Below the pieces are notes generated by a model. The model worked only from the letters and a program-made list of their open reading frames with translations. It was not told the origin of the DNA and searched no databases. Made by a program: the position numbers and the translations under genes. Shown in pieces: positions 27,225 through 36,169 of a stretch of 64,000 bases of DNA. The DNA comes from Sediminicola sp037203765 (GTDB lineage: Bacteria; Bacteroidota; Bacteroidia; Flavobacteriales; Flavobacteriaceae). The DNA is taken from NCBI RefSeq assembly GCF_037203765.1, contig NZ_JBBCAS010000002.1, forward strand, positions 372,001 to 436,000. The letters are read 5' to 3'. Positions within the stretch are counted from its first letter, which is position 1, and the number at the start of each line of letters is the position of its first letter.

Positions 27225-29699
27225 ATGAAAAAACTAATACCACTACTACTTATTTTAACAACGGCCTTAACCTACGGCCAAAGACCACAAAGAGACACAA
27301 ATCCTATTACAGTAAGTGGTACAGTTTTGGATCAGGAATATGGAGGGCCTTTGGAATATGCCACTCTAATATTGCAAAGTGTAAATAACCCAGAGAAAGT
27401 AACGGGAGGAATCACAGATATTGACGGTAAGTTTAGCGTAGAAACAGAACCTGGTTTGTACAATATTAGAGTAGAATACATTTCCTATAACACTTATCGT
27501 TTGGACAACCAGCGTCTTAATACATCCAAGAATCTGGGCACCATCAAATTGGGGATCAATGTGGAACAGTTGGAGGCTGTGGAAGTAGTCGGGGAAAGGA
27601 CAACGGTAGAAGTTAGGCTCGATAAAAAAATATATAATATAGGTAAGGACATTACCACAAGTGGTGCCAGTGTTAGTGATGCTCTGAACAACGTACCTTC
27701 CGTAAGCGTAGACGTAGAAGGTGCCATAAGTCTTCGAGGTAATGAAAATGTACGGATTCTCATCAATGGTAGACCTTCTGCCCTGGCAGGGTTCGGTTCC
27801 AACGATGCCTTACGACAGTTACCCGCAGACGCAATTGAAAAGGTGGAGGTCATTACCAGTCCTTCTGCCAGATATGATGCTGAAGGGACGGCCGGTATCT
27901 TGAACATTATCCTGAAAAAGGAAAAAACCTTGGGTTTCAATGGTTCCATCAATACCAGTATTGGTTATCCGGCTGCAAGTCAGCTTAGTTCCAATATCAA
28001 CCTACGTACAGACAAATTCAACATTTTTAATACGCTGGGTTTCAGTTATAGACAACCCCCCGGTGGAGGATTCGCTGATAATACATATACCAGTGGAGAT
28101 TTTGATAGAATCATAGAGGATAGGGACATCGAAAGGGAAAACCTTAGTTTTAATTTCAACATTGGAATGGAATACTTTCTAACCGATAAATCTTCTATTA
28201 CAGCTGGATATTTCGCAAGAATTTCAGATGGAACCGATGTCACGGAGAACCTAAGTAGACGCTTTGTAGGAACCGATATCGCCAGTAGAACAATTAGAAC
28301 AGAAGAGGAGAATGAAGATGATAAAAGCAATCAAATATCATTAAATTACATAAATAACTTGGATGATGACGGTCAAAAGCTAACAGCAGACTTACAGTAC
28401 TCCTTTGATACCGAAGACATTTTTACCGTGATTCAAGAAAACAATACGTTTCCCAATAACGATTTATTGGCCTTTGAAAATATTACGGAAAAGGAAAACC
28501 AGAAAGAATTTTTATTTCAAGCGGATTATGTCTTGCCTTTGGGAGATGCACAGTTTGAAGCAGGATATCGTGGAAATTTTGAAGTGACCGATAATCCTTT
28601 TAAATTGGAAACGGAAGATTTGGAGACTGGGGAATTAGTGTTAAGACAAGACAATAATTTTAAATATACCGAAAATGTTAATGCGCTTTATACCCAATAT
28701 GGCAATAAGTATGGAAAATTCTCTTTTCTGGCTGGATTAAGATTAGAAAACACCCAATTAAAAGGAGAATTGACATCTTTTGATCTTGAGGCCTTACAGG
28801 AATCTATAGGAGAAGATATCGACGTTAATTTTGACAAAAACTATTTAGGTCTTTTCCCTACCTTGAACTTGATCTTTGAAATAGCAGAAAGAGAGAACAT
28901 AACTCTAGGTTACAACCGTAGAATCAATAGACCAAGAGGTTGGTATATCAACCCATTTCCATCGAGGTCCAGTAGAACCAATATTTTTCAAGGAAACCCG
29001 GATTTGGACCCTGCTTTTGCCAATGCGTATGACCTTGGTTATTTAAAAAGATGGGAGAAGCTAACCTTTACCTCCTCTATTTACTATCAGAAAGAGACCA
29101 ATTCTTTTGAAAGAGTTCAGGAAGAAACGGGAGAATTGACAGAAGATGGTATTAGGATTATTCGTACCGTACCTATTAACCTATCTACCAATGAAAGGAT
29201 TGGTGCAGAGGCGGGCGTACTTTATAATCCAACTAAATGGCTTCGTTTAAACTATAGCTTCAATTTTTTTCAATTTTCAACCGAGGGGGCTTTCAACGGT
29301 GTGGATTATGGCGCGCAAAATACGAGCTGGTTTACCCGATTTAGTTCCAAGGTAACCTTACCCGGTAAATTAGAGTGGCAAACCAATGCCTTTTATTCCG
29401 GTCCCAGTAACAATGCCCAGACGACCAATGAAGGAATTTTTTCCCTGAATTTGGCCTTCAGTAAAGATATCATGGGTGATAAGGGTACACTTGCATTTAA
29501 CGTTAGTGATCTTTTAAATTCTAGAAAAAGAAGATCTTTTACGGAGACCGACTTTTTCACCTCCAATAGTGAGTTTCAATGGAGACAAAGACAGTTTAAT
29601 CTTTCGTTTGTCTACAGGTTCAATCAGCCTAAAGGAAAGCAGAATGGCAGACGAAATAACATGCCAGAAGATGAGGAAAGAGATTTTGGTGGTTCTTAA
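27225..29699 (+). CDS. TonB-dependent receptor-like outer-membrane protein (OMP_b-brl_3)
   Basis: The 824-residue protein has a signal peptide (ends TYGQ) and a carboxypeptidase-regulatory-like domain of about residues 28-110. A plug of about 120-215 (ASVSDALNNVPSVSVDVEGA, ISLRGNENVRILINGRPS, both within family norms) and a C-terminal barrel follow. The barrel matches the OMP_b-brl_3 type, which lacks a long TonB box. Such proteins import or bind unknown large substrates in the outer membrane. No SusD partner or substrate enzymes are nearby, so the ligand is unknown. A strong terminator follows at 29724. Confidence 0.9.
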   Translation: MKKLIPLLLILTTALTYGQRPQRDTNPITVSGTVLDQEYGGPLEYATLILQSVNNPEKVTGGITDIDGKFSVETEPGLYNIRVEYISYNTYRLDNQRLNTSKNLGTIKLGINVEQLEAVEVVGERTTVEVRLDKKIYNIGKDITTSGASVSDALNNVPSVSVDVEGAISLRGNENVRILINGRPSALAGFGSNDALRQLPADAIEKVEVITSPSARYDAEGTAGILNIILKKEKTLGFNGSINTSIGYPAASQLSSNINLRTDKFNIFNTLGFSYRQPPGGGFADNTYTSGDFDRIIEDRDIERENLSFNFNIGMEYFLTDKSSITAGYFARISDGTDVTENLSRRFVGTDIASRTIRTEEENEDDKSNQISLNYINNLDDDGQKLTADLQYSFDTEDIFTVIQENNTFPNNDLLAFENITEKENQKEFLFQADYVLPLGDAQFEAGYRGNFEVTDNPFKLETEDLETGELVLRQDNNFKYTENVNALYTQYGNKYGKFSFLAGLRLENTQLKGELTSFDLEALQESIGEDIDVNFDKNYLGLFPTLNLIFEIAERENITLGYNRRINRPRGWYINPFPSRSSRTNIFQGNPDLDPAFANAYDLGYLKRWEKLTFTSSIYYQKETNSFERVQEETGELTEDGIRIIRTVPINLSTNERIGAEAGVLYNPTKWLRLNYSFNFFQFSTEGAFNGVDYGAQNTSWFTRFSSKVTLPGKLEWQTNAFYSGPSNNAQTTNEGIFSLNLAFSKDIMGDKGTLAFNVSDLLNSRKRRSFTETDFFTSNSEFQWRQRQFNLSFVYRFNQPKGKQNGRRNNMPEDEERDFGGS

Positions 29700-29723
29700 T
29701 GGAAATCAGTCATCAAGACGTTC

Positions 29724-29750
29724 AAAGGAGGCCAAATGGCCTCCTTTTTT
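29724..29750 (+). terminator. Intrinsic terminator of the receptor gene
   Basis: An 11-bp stem (AAAGGAGGCCA / TGGCCTCCTTT) with a 2-nt loop is followed by a T-run on the plus strand. It starts 25 bp after the stop codon. Confidence 0.85.
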
Positions 29751-29918
29751 ATATTTTGATCTCTTGGTACGGTTTGCAATAAATTGGTGCTTTTCCCAAG
29801 CTACCGAACCAGGTAACAGATAACAGACTGTAATTGTATTAAATAATAATTTGACAAGCTCTAGTCCAAATCATGAATTGAAACTGATGTCCAAAAAGCA
29901 TATTGGGGGCGTAAACAA

Positions 29919-29942
29919 AAAAGAAGCCTTTTGGCTTCTTTT
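29919..29942 (-). terminator. Intrinsic terminator of the small membrane protein
   Basis: On the minus strand a 10-bp stem (AAAAGAAGCC / GGCTTCTTTT) with a 4-nt loop is followed by a T-run. It begins immediately after the stop at 29944. Confidence 0.8.
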
Positions 29943-29943
29943 A

Positions 29944-30117
29944 TTATTCGTTGCGTTTCGCTTTTCTGGCGTCGCGTTTTTCTTTCAAGAATTCCAACAA
30001 TGAACCACCCAACCAATAAGGAATAACAAAGGTCAACAGAAAAATCATTAACCAAAATCCAATGGTAAGTATCGTTAAAAATGCTAAGAAACCTAAGTAC
30101 TGGTCGAATTCAAACAT
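29944..30117 (-). CDS. Small membrane protein, 57 residues
   Basis: This gene is too short for most length cut-offs but well supported. It has an ATG at 30117, 57 codons, and a stop directly followed by an intrinsic terminator. A -7 element sits 23 bp upstream of the start. The protein begins MFEFDQYLGFLAFLTILTIG, has one or two hydrophobic helices (about residues 8-36) and ends with a basic tail (KEKRDARKAKRNE). The tail predicts a cytoplasmic C-terminus. I do not recognise a family and no function can be given. Confidence 0.7.
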   Translation of the reverse strand: MFEFDQYLGFLAFLTILTIGFWLMIFLLTFVIPYWLGGSLLEFLKEKRDARKAKRNE

Positions 30118-30139
30118 GAGTGATAAATTTTAACGTTTA

Positions 30140-30172
30140 CAAAGATACTTTGAAATAGATGAATACTACAAA
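30140..30172 (-). promoter_or_regulatory. Promoter of the small membrane protein gene
   Basis: On the minus strand TATCTTTG (30140-30147) is an exact -7 match. TTTG at 30169-30172 lies 21 bp upstream and serves as a -33 element. Confidence 0.6.
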
Positions 30173-30210
30173 TCAAATTCAAAAAAAATGGAAATAAATT
30201 GGCAAAGCAG

Positions 30211-30218
30211 TACCTTTG
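30211..30218 (+). promoter_or_regulatory. -7 promoter element of fumC
   Basis: TACCTTTG is an exact TAnnTTTG match 23 bp before the fumC ATG at 30241. No TTG is seen at the normal -33 distance. Confidence 0.5.
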
Positions 30219-30240
30219 TGAGAAACAAAACCACTTTAAA

Positions 30241-31638
30241 ATGAGCTTTAGAATTGAAAAAGACACCATGGGAGAGGTTAAGGTCCCATCCGATAAATAT
30301 TGGGGTGCCCAAACAGAGCGTTCCCGAAATAATTTTAAAATAGGTCCTTCGGCTTCCATGCCCTTGGATATTGTCTATGGCTTTGCATATCTTAAGAAGG
30401 CGGCTGCCTTTGCCAATCACGACCTTGGAGTCCTCTCCAAAGAAAAAAGGGACATGATAGGTGCAGTTTGTGACGAAATATTGGAAGGTAAGCACAATGA
30501 TCAGTTTCCTTTGGTTATCTGGCAGACGGGTTCTGGAACACAGAGCAATATGAACGTCAATGAGGTTGTTGCCAATAGGGCACATGAGATGGCCGGTCAT
30601 AAAATAGGAGAAGGAGAGAAAACCATCCAAGCAAACGATGATGTGAACAAATCTCAATCGTCCAATGATACTTTCCCAACAGGAATGCACATTGCGGCGT
30701 ATAAGAAAATTGTAGAAGTCACCATCCCTGGAGTTACCCAACTTAGGGATACCCTACATAAGAAAGCACAAGAATTCAAAAATGTGGTGAAAATTGGGCG
30801 TACCCACCTTATGGATGCCACTCCCCTCACCTTGGGTCAAGAATTTTCGGGTTATGTTTCCCAATTGGACCATGGACTGAAAGCTTTGAAAAACACATTG
30901 CCGCATTTAAGCGAATTGGCATTGGGTGGTACTGCTGTAGGCACAGGACTGAACACTCCGGAGGGTTATGATGTGCTGGTGGCAGAATATATTGCCAAGT
31001 TTACCAATCTACCTTTTGTTACTGCAGAGAATAAATTTGAAGCTCTAGCTTCCCATGATGCCATTGTAGAAAGCCATGGTGCCTTAAAGCAATTGGCCGT
31101 GGCCCTGAATAAAATTGCCAATGATATTAGAATGATGGCCTCAGGACCACGTTCTGGAATTGGCGAAATCATTATCCCCGCAAATGAACCTGGAAGTTCC
31201 ATTATGCCTGGGAAGGTAAATCCCACACAATGTGAGGCACTCACCATGGTCTGTGCGCAGGTAATGGGGAACGATGTAGCCATTACGGTAGGTGGAACCC
31301 AAGGGCACTACGAACTGAATGTGTTTAAGCCAATGATGGCAGCAAATATCCTGCAATCAGCAGAATTGCTGGGTGATGCCTGTGTGAGTTTTGATGAGAA
31401 TTGCGCCATTGGAATAGAACCAAACCATGCTGTAATCAAACAATTACTGAACAATTCATTGATGTTGGTCACTGCATTGAATACTAAGATAGGATATTAT
31501 AAAGCAGCTGAAATAGCCAATACAGCCCATAAAAATGGAACCACTTTAAAAGAAGAAGCCATAAACCTTGGTTATGTTACCGCTGAGGATTATGATGATT
31601 GGGTAAAGCCCGAGGATATGGTAGGATCCATGAAATAA
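30241..31638 (+). CDS. fumC: Class II fumarate hydratase
   Basis: FumC interconverts fumarate and malate in the TCA cycle. The 465-residue protein contains MGEVKVPSDKYWGAQTERS, GSGTQSNMNVNE, the TGMHIAAYK region and the superfamily signature GSSIMPGKVNPTQCE. Class II enzymes need no iron-sulfur cluster. The longer reading frame begins at TTG 30199, before the -7 element, so the ATG at 30241 is chosen. It is a monocistronic unit closed by a bidirectional terminator. Confidence 0.95.
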   Translation: MSFRIEKDTMGEVKVPSDKYWGAQTERSRNNFKIGPSASMPLDIVYGFAYLKKAAAFANHDLGVLSKEKRDMIGAVCDEILEGKHNDQFPLVIWQTGSGTQSNMNVNEVVANRAHEMAGHKIGEGEKTIQANDDVNKSQSSNDTFPTGMHIAAYKKIVEVTIPGVTQLRDTLHKKAQEFKNVVKIGRTHLMDATPLTLGQEFSGYVSQLDHGLKALKNTLPHLSELALGGTAVGTGLNTPEGYDVLVAEYIAKFTNLPFVTAENKFEALASHDAIVESHGALKQLAVALNKIANDIRMMASGPRSGIGEIIIPANEPGSSIMPGKVNPTQCEALTMVCAQVMGNDVAITVGGTQGHYELNVFKPMMAANILQSAELLGDACVSFDENCAIGIEPNHAVIKQLLNNSLMLVTALNTKIGYYKAAEIANTAHKNGTTLKEEAINLGYVTAEDYDDWVKPEDMVGSMK

Positions 31639-31664
31639 ATTCGCAATAGCGAACAAGCAAAATA

Positions 31665-31696
31665 AAAAAGGGGCAATCAAATGATTGCCCCTTTTT
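31665..31696. terminator. Bidirectional terminator after fumC
   Basis: A 15-bp stem (AAAAAGGGGCAATCA / TGATTGCCCCTTTTT) with a 2-nt loop lies between fumC and the convergent coiled-coil gene. Confidence 0.85.
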
Positions 31697-31713
31697 ATTA
31701 TGAATAGTGTTTA

Positions 31714-32601
31714 CTATTTCAAGGTGAACTTGGAAGTTCCCAATAATTTTAATTTACCATCATAAACGTTTACCATGTAATTCCCTTTTTGGAAATCACC
31801 AGCGGGTTTGCTGATATAGTCACAAACATCCAATGACTTGTTCTCGTAATAGAAGTTTGTTTCTTTGCTATAGGTTACAGAAGCTCCGCTATCAACAGTT
31901 TTAGAAAAACTCTCGCCCAATACGTTTCCTTGAGGATCCAATACTTCAATATAGAATTCTCTATCACCTGCCTGTGCAATGGCATTGTTGGCCACAGTAA
32001 AACAAATCTTAAATTTATCTGTACCTCTTGCTCTTTGCGTAGAAACCATTTTACCACTAGATCTTTCTTTTACAGCATCAACAGAGAACTTTGAAAGGTT
32101 AAGTGCCGATCCTCTTTCTACAGCAGAAGCCAATTGCGTATTCTGTACTACCAATGAATCATTGAAAACAGTTTGTTTTTCCAACTCAACAAACGTACTG
32201 TCTCTCTGCATGGCCAACCTACTGTTAGACCTTGTAAGAGAATCTACTTGTTTCATTAGTTGCTCTCTTTCTTTCTTCAAAACTGTAACTTGGTTTCTAA
32301 ATCTGTATAAAGCAGAAATATCACCCTTCATAGTTTTAACAGAATCTATGTACTTTGCAATTTTGTCCCTAGCGATTACCAATTCTTCGTTAGTGGCATT
32401 ACTTTCCAAGATAGCTTTGTCGTATTCCGACTTTAAGCTGTTCAAATCTTCAACTACCAACTGCTTTTCTTGTTGCAAGATCTCAGTAGTCTTTTGTTTG
32501 TCTTTATAAAGACTTACGGTGTAAATAATAGTACCCAATAAAATGATACCTAGTAATCCAGCGATTACTTTTAAACTGTTATTGTTTTTTGTCTCAGTCA
32601 T
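31714..32601 (-). CDS. Membrane-anchored coiled-coil protein
   Basis: The 295-residue protein has a short cytoplasmic start, one membrane helix (VIAGLLGIILLGTIIYTVSL) and a long coiled coil of about residues 32-150. A beta-rich C-terminal domain of about 170-295 follows (KICFTVANNA, EFYIEVLDPQGN, YMVNVYDGK). The family is conserved in Flavobacteriaceae and has sometimes been mislabelled as a ParA partitioning protein. No ATPase motif is present here. It probably bridges the inner membrane and the periplasm, but that is inference. It is monocistronic. ATG at 32601. Confidence 0.75.
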   Translation of the reverse strand: MTETKNNNSLKVIAGLLGIILLGTIIYTVSLYKDKQKTTEILQQEKQLVVEDLNSLKSEYDKAILESNATNEELVIARDKIAKYIDSVKTMKGDISALYRFRNQVTVLKKEREQLMKQVDSLTRSNSRLAMQRDSTFVELEKQTVFNDSLVVQNTQLASAVERGSALNLSKFSVDAVKERSSGKMVSTQRARGTDKFKICFTVANNAIAQAGDREFYIEVLDPQGNVLGESFSKTVDSGASVTYSKETNFYYENKSLDVCDYISKPAGDFQKGNYMVNVYDGKLKLLGTSKFTLK

Positions 32602-32780
32602 AATTAAATTATTAATTAACCTTAGTTGATTTTACTTTTTGTTAAAAGTTGATTGTTTGTATACGACTATATACGTCGCAATTGTTCTTTTAGATTTTTT
32701 TGTGGAAAAAAAATTTTATTCCGCACAATAAACAATTCTTAACCTTAATTTTATGCTTTCATATTATTATTGATCCTATC

Positions 32781-33248
32781 ATGTCCTTGAAAATAATACC
32801 CTTTGAACCCAAATATGCAGTCTCCTTTAAGGAACTTAATATGGCTTGGCTGGAAAAATACTTTTATGTGGAGCCACATGATGCCGAACTGTTGGAAAAT
32901 TGTGAGCAGACAATCGTTGATAAAGGAGGTTATATCTTCTTTGCCCAATATGACGGCAGCATTGTAGGGTGCTTTTCCTTGATCAAATTGGAGGACGGGA
33001 TATACGAACTGGGTAAAATGGCCGTAGATCCCAACTACCAAGGACTAAGAATTGGGCAAACCTTAATGGAACATGCCTTGGGTTTTGCCAGGTCGCACAG
33101 CTGGCAAAAAATAATCCTGTATTCCAATACGAAATTGGAAAATGCCATCTATATCTATAAGAAGTACGGGTTCACAGAAATTGAATTGGAAAAAAATACC
33201 CCTTACGAGAGAAGCAACATTAAAATGGAATACCTTATAGATCGATAA
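32781..33248 (+). CDS. GNAT family N-acetyltransferase
   Basis: The 155-residue protein shows the GNAT acetyl-CoA motif A as KMAVDPNYQGLRIGQTLM, followed by the SNTKLENAIYIYKKYGFTE region near the end. Substrate unknown; the size fits small-molecule or protein N-acetyltransferases. A longer frame starts at TTG 32700 and would add 27 hydrophobic and basic residues. The ATG at 32781 aligns with the family start and is chosen. No obvious operon partner. Confidence 0.82.
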   Translation: MSLKIIPFEPKYAVSFKELNMAWLEKYFYVEPHDAELLENCEQTIVDKGGYIFFAQYDGSIVGCFSLIKLEDGIYELGKMAVDPNYQGLRIGQTLMEHALGFARSHSWQKIILYSNTKLENAIYIYKKYGFTEIELEKNTPYERSNIKMEYLIDR

Positions 33249-33335
33249 TCCTTATATGACTAAAAGAATTTTCGATTTAAATATTCACCTTTCCAACAGC
33301 CTGTAGAATATCTTTAGAAATAAATCGTACATTTT

Positions 33336-34130
33336 ATGAAATCAATCTTAATTGTATTTACTGTGCTTTCATCCATCCTGTTGGGATGTAAGGAAAAATC
33401 TAAGGAAATGTCCAGCCAACCAGCTCTTAACGAAACCTCGGTGGCAAAAACGGTTCAGGCGGATCTGAAAATTATTCCTATAGCGCATGCCACCACTGTT
33501 CTTGAATGGGACAATCTAACCATTTATGTTGATCCAGTTGGCGGTGTCACTGCCTTTGAAGGACAGAAGCAACCCGACCTCATTTTAATTACCGATATTC
33601 ACGGAGATCATTTTAGCCTAGAAACGCTTCAAGAACTGAATACAGAGAAAGCAAAAATTGTTGTTCCCCAGGCTGTAGCCGATAAAATGCCCGAAGAATT
33701 CGCAACACAATTGGATGTTTTGAACAATGGGCAATCCAAGGAACGCTATGGCATCACCATAGAAGCTATTCCCATGTATAACTTAAGGAAAGAAGCACTT
33801 CAGATGCACCCCAAAGGCAGAGGAAATGGCTATATCTTGAACATGGATGGCAAGCGTCTTTACTTTTCAGGAGATACAGAGGATATTCCTGAAATGAGAT
33901 CCTTGGAGAATATTGATATGGCCTTTATATGCATGAATCTACCCTATACGATGACCGTGGAAAGTGCCGCCGATGCTGTCCTGGCATTTAAACCCAAAGC
34001 GGTTTACCCCTACCATTACAGGGGAAATCCAAATGTAAGTGACGTCTCTGCCTTTAAAGCCTTAGTAGAAAAAGGTAACTCAGACATCCAAGTAATTCAG
34101 TTGGACTGGTATCCTTCAGAGACTTATTAA
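33336..34130 (+). CDS. Metallo-beta-lactamase-fold lipoprotein
   Basis: The 264-residue protein has a lipoprotein signal with lipobox LLGC (C18). The MBL-fold domain follows (DLKIIPIAHATTVLEWDN). The metal motif reads TDIHGDHFS, one His short of the usual HxHxDH, as in UlaG/YtkL-like relatives. A second motif FSGDTEDIPEM and HYRGNPNV near the end supply other ligands. It is probably a periplasmic metal-dependent hydrolase with unknown substrate. It is followed by a terminator shared with ettA. Confidence 0.82.
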   Translation: MKSILIVFTVLSSILLGCKEKSKEMSSQPALNETSVAKTVQADLKIIPIAHATTVLEWDNLTIYVDPVGGVTAFEGQKQPDLILITDIHGDHFSLETLQELNTEKAKIVVPQAVADKMPEEFATQLDVLNNGQSKERYGITIEAIPMYNLRKEALQMHPKGRGNGYILNMDGKRLYFSGDTEDIPEMRSLENIDMAFICMNLPYTMTVESAADAVLAFKPKAVYPYHYRGNPNVSDVSAFKALVEKGNSDIQVIQLDWYPSETY

Positions 34131-34134
34131 AACA

Positions 34135-34166
34135 AAAAAAATCCCGTTGTGCAACGGGATTTTTTT
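34135..34166. terminator. Bidirectional terminator
   Basis: A 15-bp stem (AAAAAAATCCCGTTG / CAACGGGATTTTTTT) with a 2-nt loop lies between convergent genes. Confidence 0.85.
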
Positions 34167-34186
34167 ATCTTGATATGGATCGTTAT

Positions 34187-35878
34187 CTAGCGGATCAATT
34201 TTTTATACTTGATACGTTTTGGCATAATATCACCACCCAAACGTTTTTTCTTGTTTTCCTCATAATCAGAGAAAGATCCTTCAAAGAAGTATACTTGTGA
34301 ATTCCCTTCAAACGCTAAAATATGTGTACAGATCCTATCCAAAAACCATCTATCGTGAGAAATGACCACTGCACAGCCAGCAAAATTCTCAAGACCTTCT
34401 TCCAAAGCTCTCAAGGTATTTACATCCAAGTCGTTCGTAGGCTCATCCAATAACAATACGTTTCCTTCTTCTTTTAAGGTCATGGCCAAATGCAGCCTGT
34501 TACGCTCACCACCGGAGAGCATATTTACTTTTTTGTTCTGCTCGCTGCCAGAAAAGTTGAACCTGCTCAAATAAGCCCTGGAATTTACTTGTCTTCCCCC
34601 CATCATGATTAGCTCCTGCTCATCACTAAAGTTTTGCCAAATAGTCTTTTCAGGATTAATATTGGAATGGCTCTGATCTACATAAGCAATCTTTGCCGTG
34701 TCTCCCACCACAAACTCACCACTATCGGGATTCTCTTCTCCCATGATCATTCTAAAAATGGTGGTCTTACCAGCACCGTTAGGTCCTATAACACCAACAA
34801 TTCCCGCTTGTGGTAATTTGAAATTTAAATCCTCATATAATAATTTGTCACCATAGGCCTTGCTAACTCCAATGGCCTCAATAACATTGGTTCCCAATCT
34901 TGGACCATTGGGGATATAAATTTCCAAGTTTTCGTCCAATTGTTTCTGGTCTTGGCTCAGTAATTTATCATAATTTTTTAAACGTGCCTTTTGTTTGGTC
35001 TGTCTTCCCTTTGCTCCTTGACGTACCCACTCCAGCTCACGCTCCAATGTTTTTTGTCTTTTGGAGGCCACCTTGCTCTCATCGGCCATACGCTTCGACT
35101 TCTGATCTAACCAAGATGAGTAATTCCCTTTCCAAGGAATACCTTCACCTCTATCCAATTCCAAGATCCATCCCGCAACGTTGTCTAGGAAATATCTATC
35201 GTGTGTCACGGCAATTACAGTTCCCTTGTATTGAGCCAAGTGATGCTCCAACCAATGTACGGACTCTGCATCCAAGTGGTTAGTGGGCTCATCCAAAAGC
35301 AATATTTCTGGCTCTTGCAACAAGAGCCTACATAGTGCCACTCGTCTTCTTTCCCCTCCGGAAAGAACGGAAATCTTTTTGTCGGGCTCGGGCGTGCGCA
35401 AGGCATCCATGGCTATTTCCAATTTGGTGTCCAATTCCCAAGCATCAGTGGCATCTATCTTATCCTGTAACTCAGCCTGTTTATCCATCAGTTTTTGCAT
35501 CTTATCCGCATCCTCATAAACTTCAGGAAGACCAAACATATCGTTGATCTTATTGTATTCGTCCAAAATAGCCACCGTATCGGCAACACCTTCTTTAACG
35601 ATCTCCAATACCGTTTTGGATTCATCGAGCTGTGGCTCTTGCTCCAAATAACCCACCTTATAACCGGGAGAGAATACTACATCACCTTGAAAATTCTTAT
35701 CTACCCCGGCAATAATCTTTAATAACGTAGACTTACCAGATCCGTTAAGACCCAAGATTCCAATCTTAGCTCCATAGAAAAAGCTTAGATAAATATTTTT
35801 TAATACCGGAGTATTGGCTGTCTTATAGGTTTTGGTAACCCCAGACATGGAAAAAATGACTTTCTTATCGTCAGACAT
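34187..35878 (-). CDS. ettA: Energy-dependent translational throttle A (ABC-F)
   Basis: The 563-residue ABC-F protein has two ATPase domains with Walker A GLNGSGKST near 43-51 and GPNGAGKTT in the second half. The signatures are LSGGERRR and LSGGERNR, with Walker B LLLDEPTNHLD and LLLDEPTNDLD. EttA binds the ribosomal E site and gates entry into elongation according to the ADP/ATP ratio. The linker between domains (about 240-330) is basic, as in the family. No membrane domain is present. It follows the CAL67264-type small gene by 35 bp and may be co-transcribed with it. Confidence 0.93.
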   Translation of the reverse strand: MSDDKKVIFSMSGVTKTYKTANTPVLKNIYLSFFYGAKIGILGLNGSGKSTLLKIIAGVDKNFQGDVVFSPGYKVGYLEQEPQLDESKTVLEIVKEGVADTVAILDEYNKINDMFGLPEVYEDADKMQKLMDKQAELQDKIDATDAWELDTKLEIAMDALRTPEPDKKISVLSGGERRRVALCRLLLQEPEILLLDEPTNHLDAESVHWLEHHLAQYKGTVIAVTHDRYFLDNVAGWILELDRGEGIPWKGNYSSWLDQKSKRMADESKVASKRQKTLERELEWVRQGAKGRQTKQKARLKNYDKLLSQDQKQLDENLEIYIPNGPRLGTNVIEAIGVSKAYGDKLLYEDLNFKLPQAGIVGVIGPNGAGKTTIFRMIMGEENPDSGEFVVGDTAKIAYVDQSHSNINPEKTIWQNFSDEQELIMMGGRQVNSRAYLSRFNFSGSEQNKKVNMLSGGERNRLHLAMTLKEEGNVLLLDEPTNDLDVNTLRALEEGLENFAGCAVVISHDRWFLDRICTHILAFEGNSQVYFFEGSFSDYEENKKKRLGGDIMPKRIKYKKLIR

Positions 35879-35913
35879 AAAATAATATAATTAAAATTGA
35901 TGATTTGGCTCAG

Positions 35914-36096
35914 TTATACCCTGCCCTTTAAGGCATTGAACACCCAAGCTATAGCAAAAAAACCAATACCAACTGCTGCAAAACCCCATCCTGCAATATC
36001 CTTATATCTAAAAGCCCCAAGCGCAATCAATGAAAGGCCTACAATGATCATTATAAAGGTCGCCCACGCAAGCACGGTATTCTTGTTCATTCCCAT
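35914..36096 (-). CDS. CAL67264 family small membrane protein
   Basis: The 60-residue protein begins MGMNKNTVLAWATFIMIIVG and has two membrane helices with the segment KDIAGWGFAAVGIGFFAIAW. This matches the small Flavobacteriaceae family named CAL67264. Function unknown. It is immediately upstream of ettA on the same strand, an arrangement I believe is conserved. ATG at 36096. Confidence 0.82.
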   Translation of the reverse strand: MGMNKNTVLAWATFIMIIVGLSLIALGAFRYKDIAGWGFAAVGIGFFAIAWVFNALKGRV

Positions 36097-36169
36097 ATTC
36101 TGTTAGTTTTTTTTGGTACCGACAAATATCGTAAATTTTAAAAGATTTAATAAATGAAAAGAAAAAACT

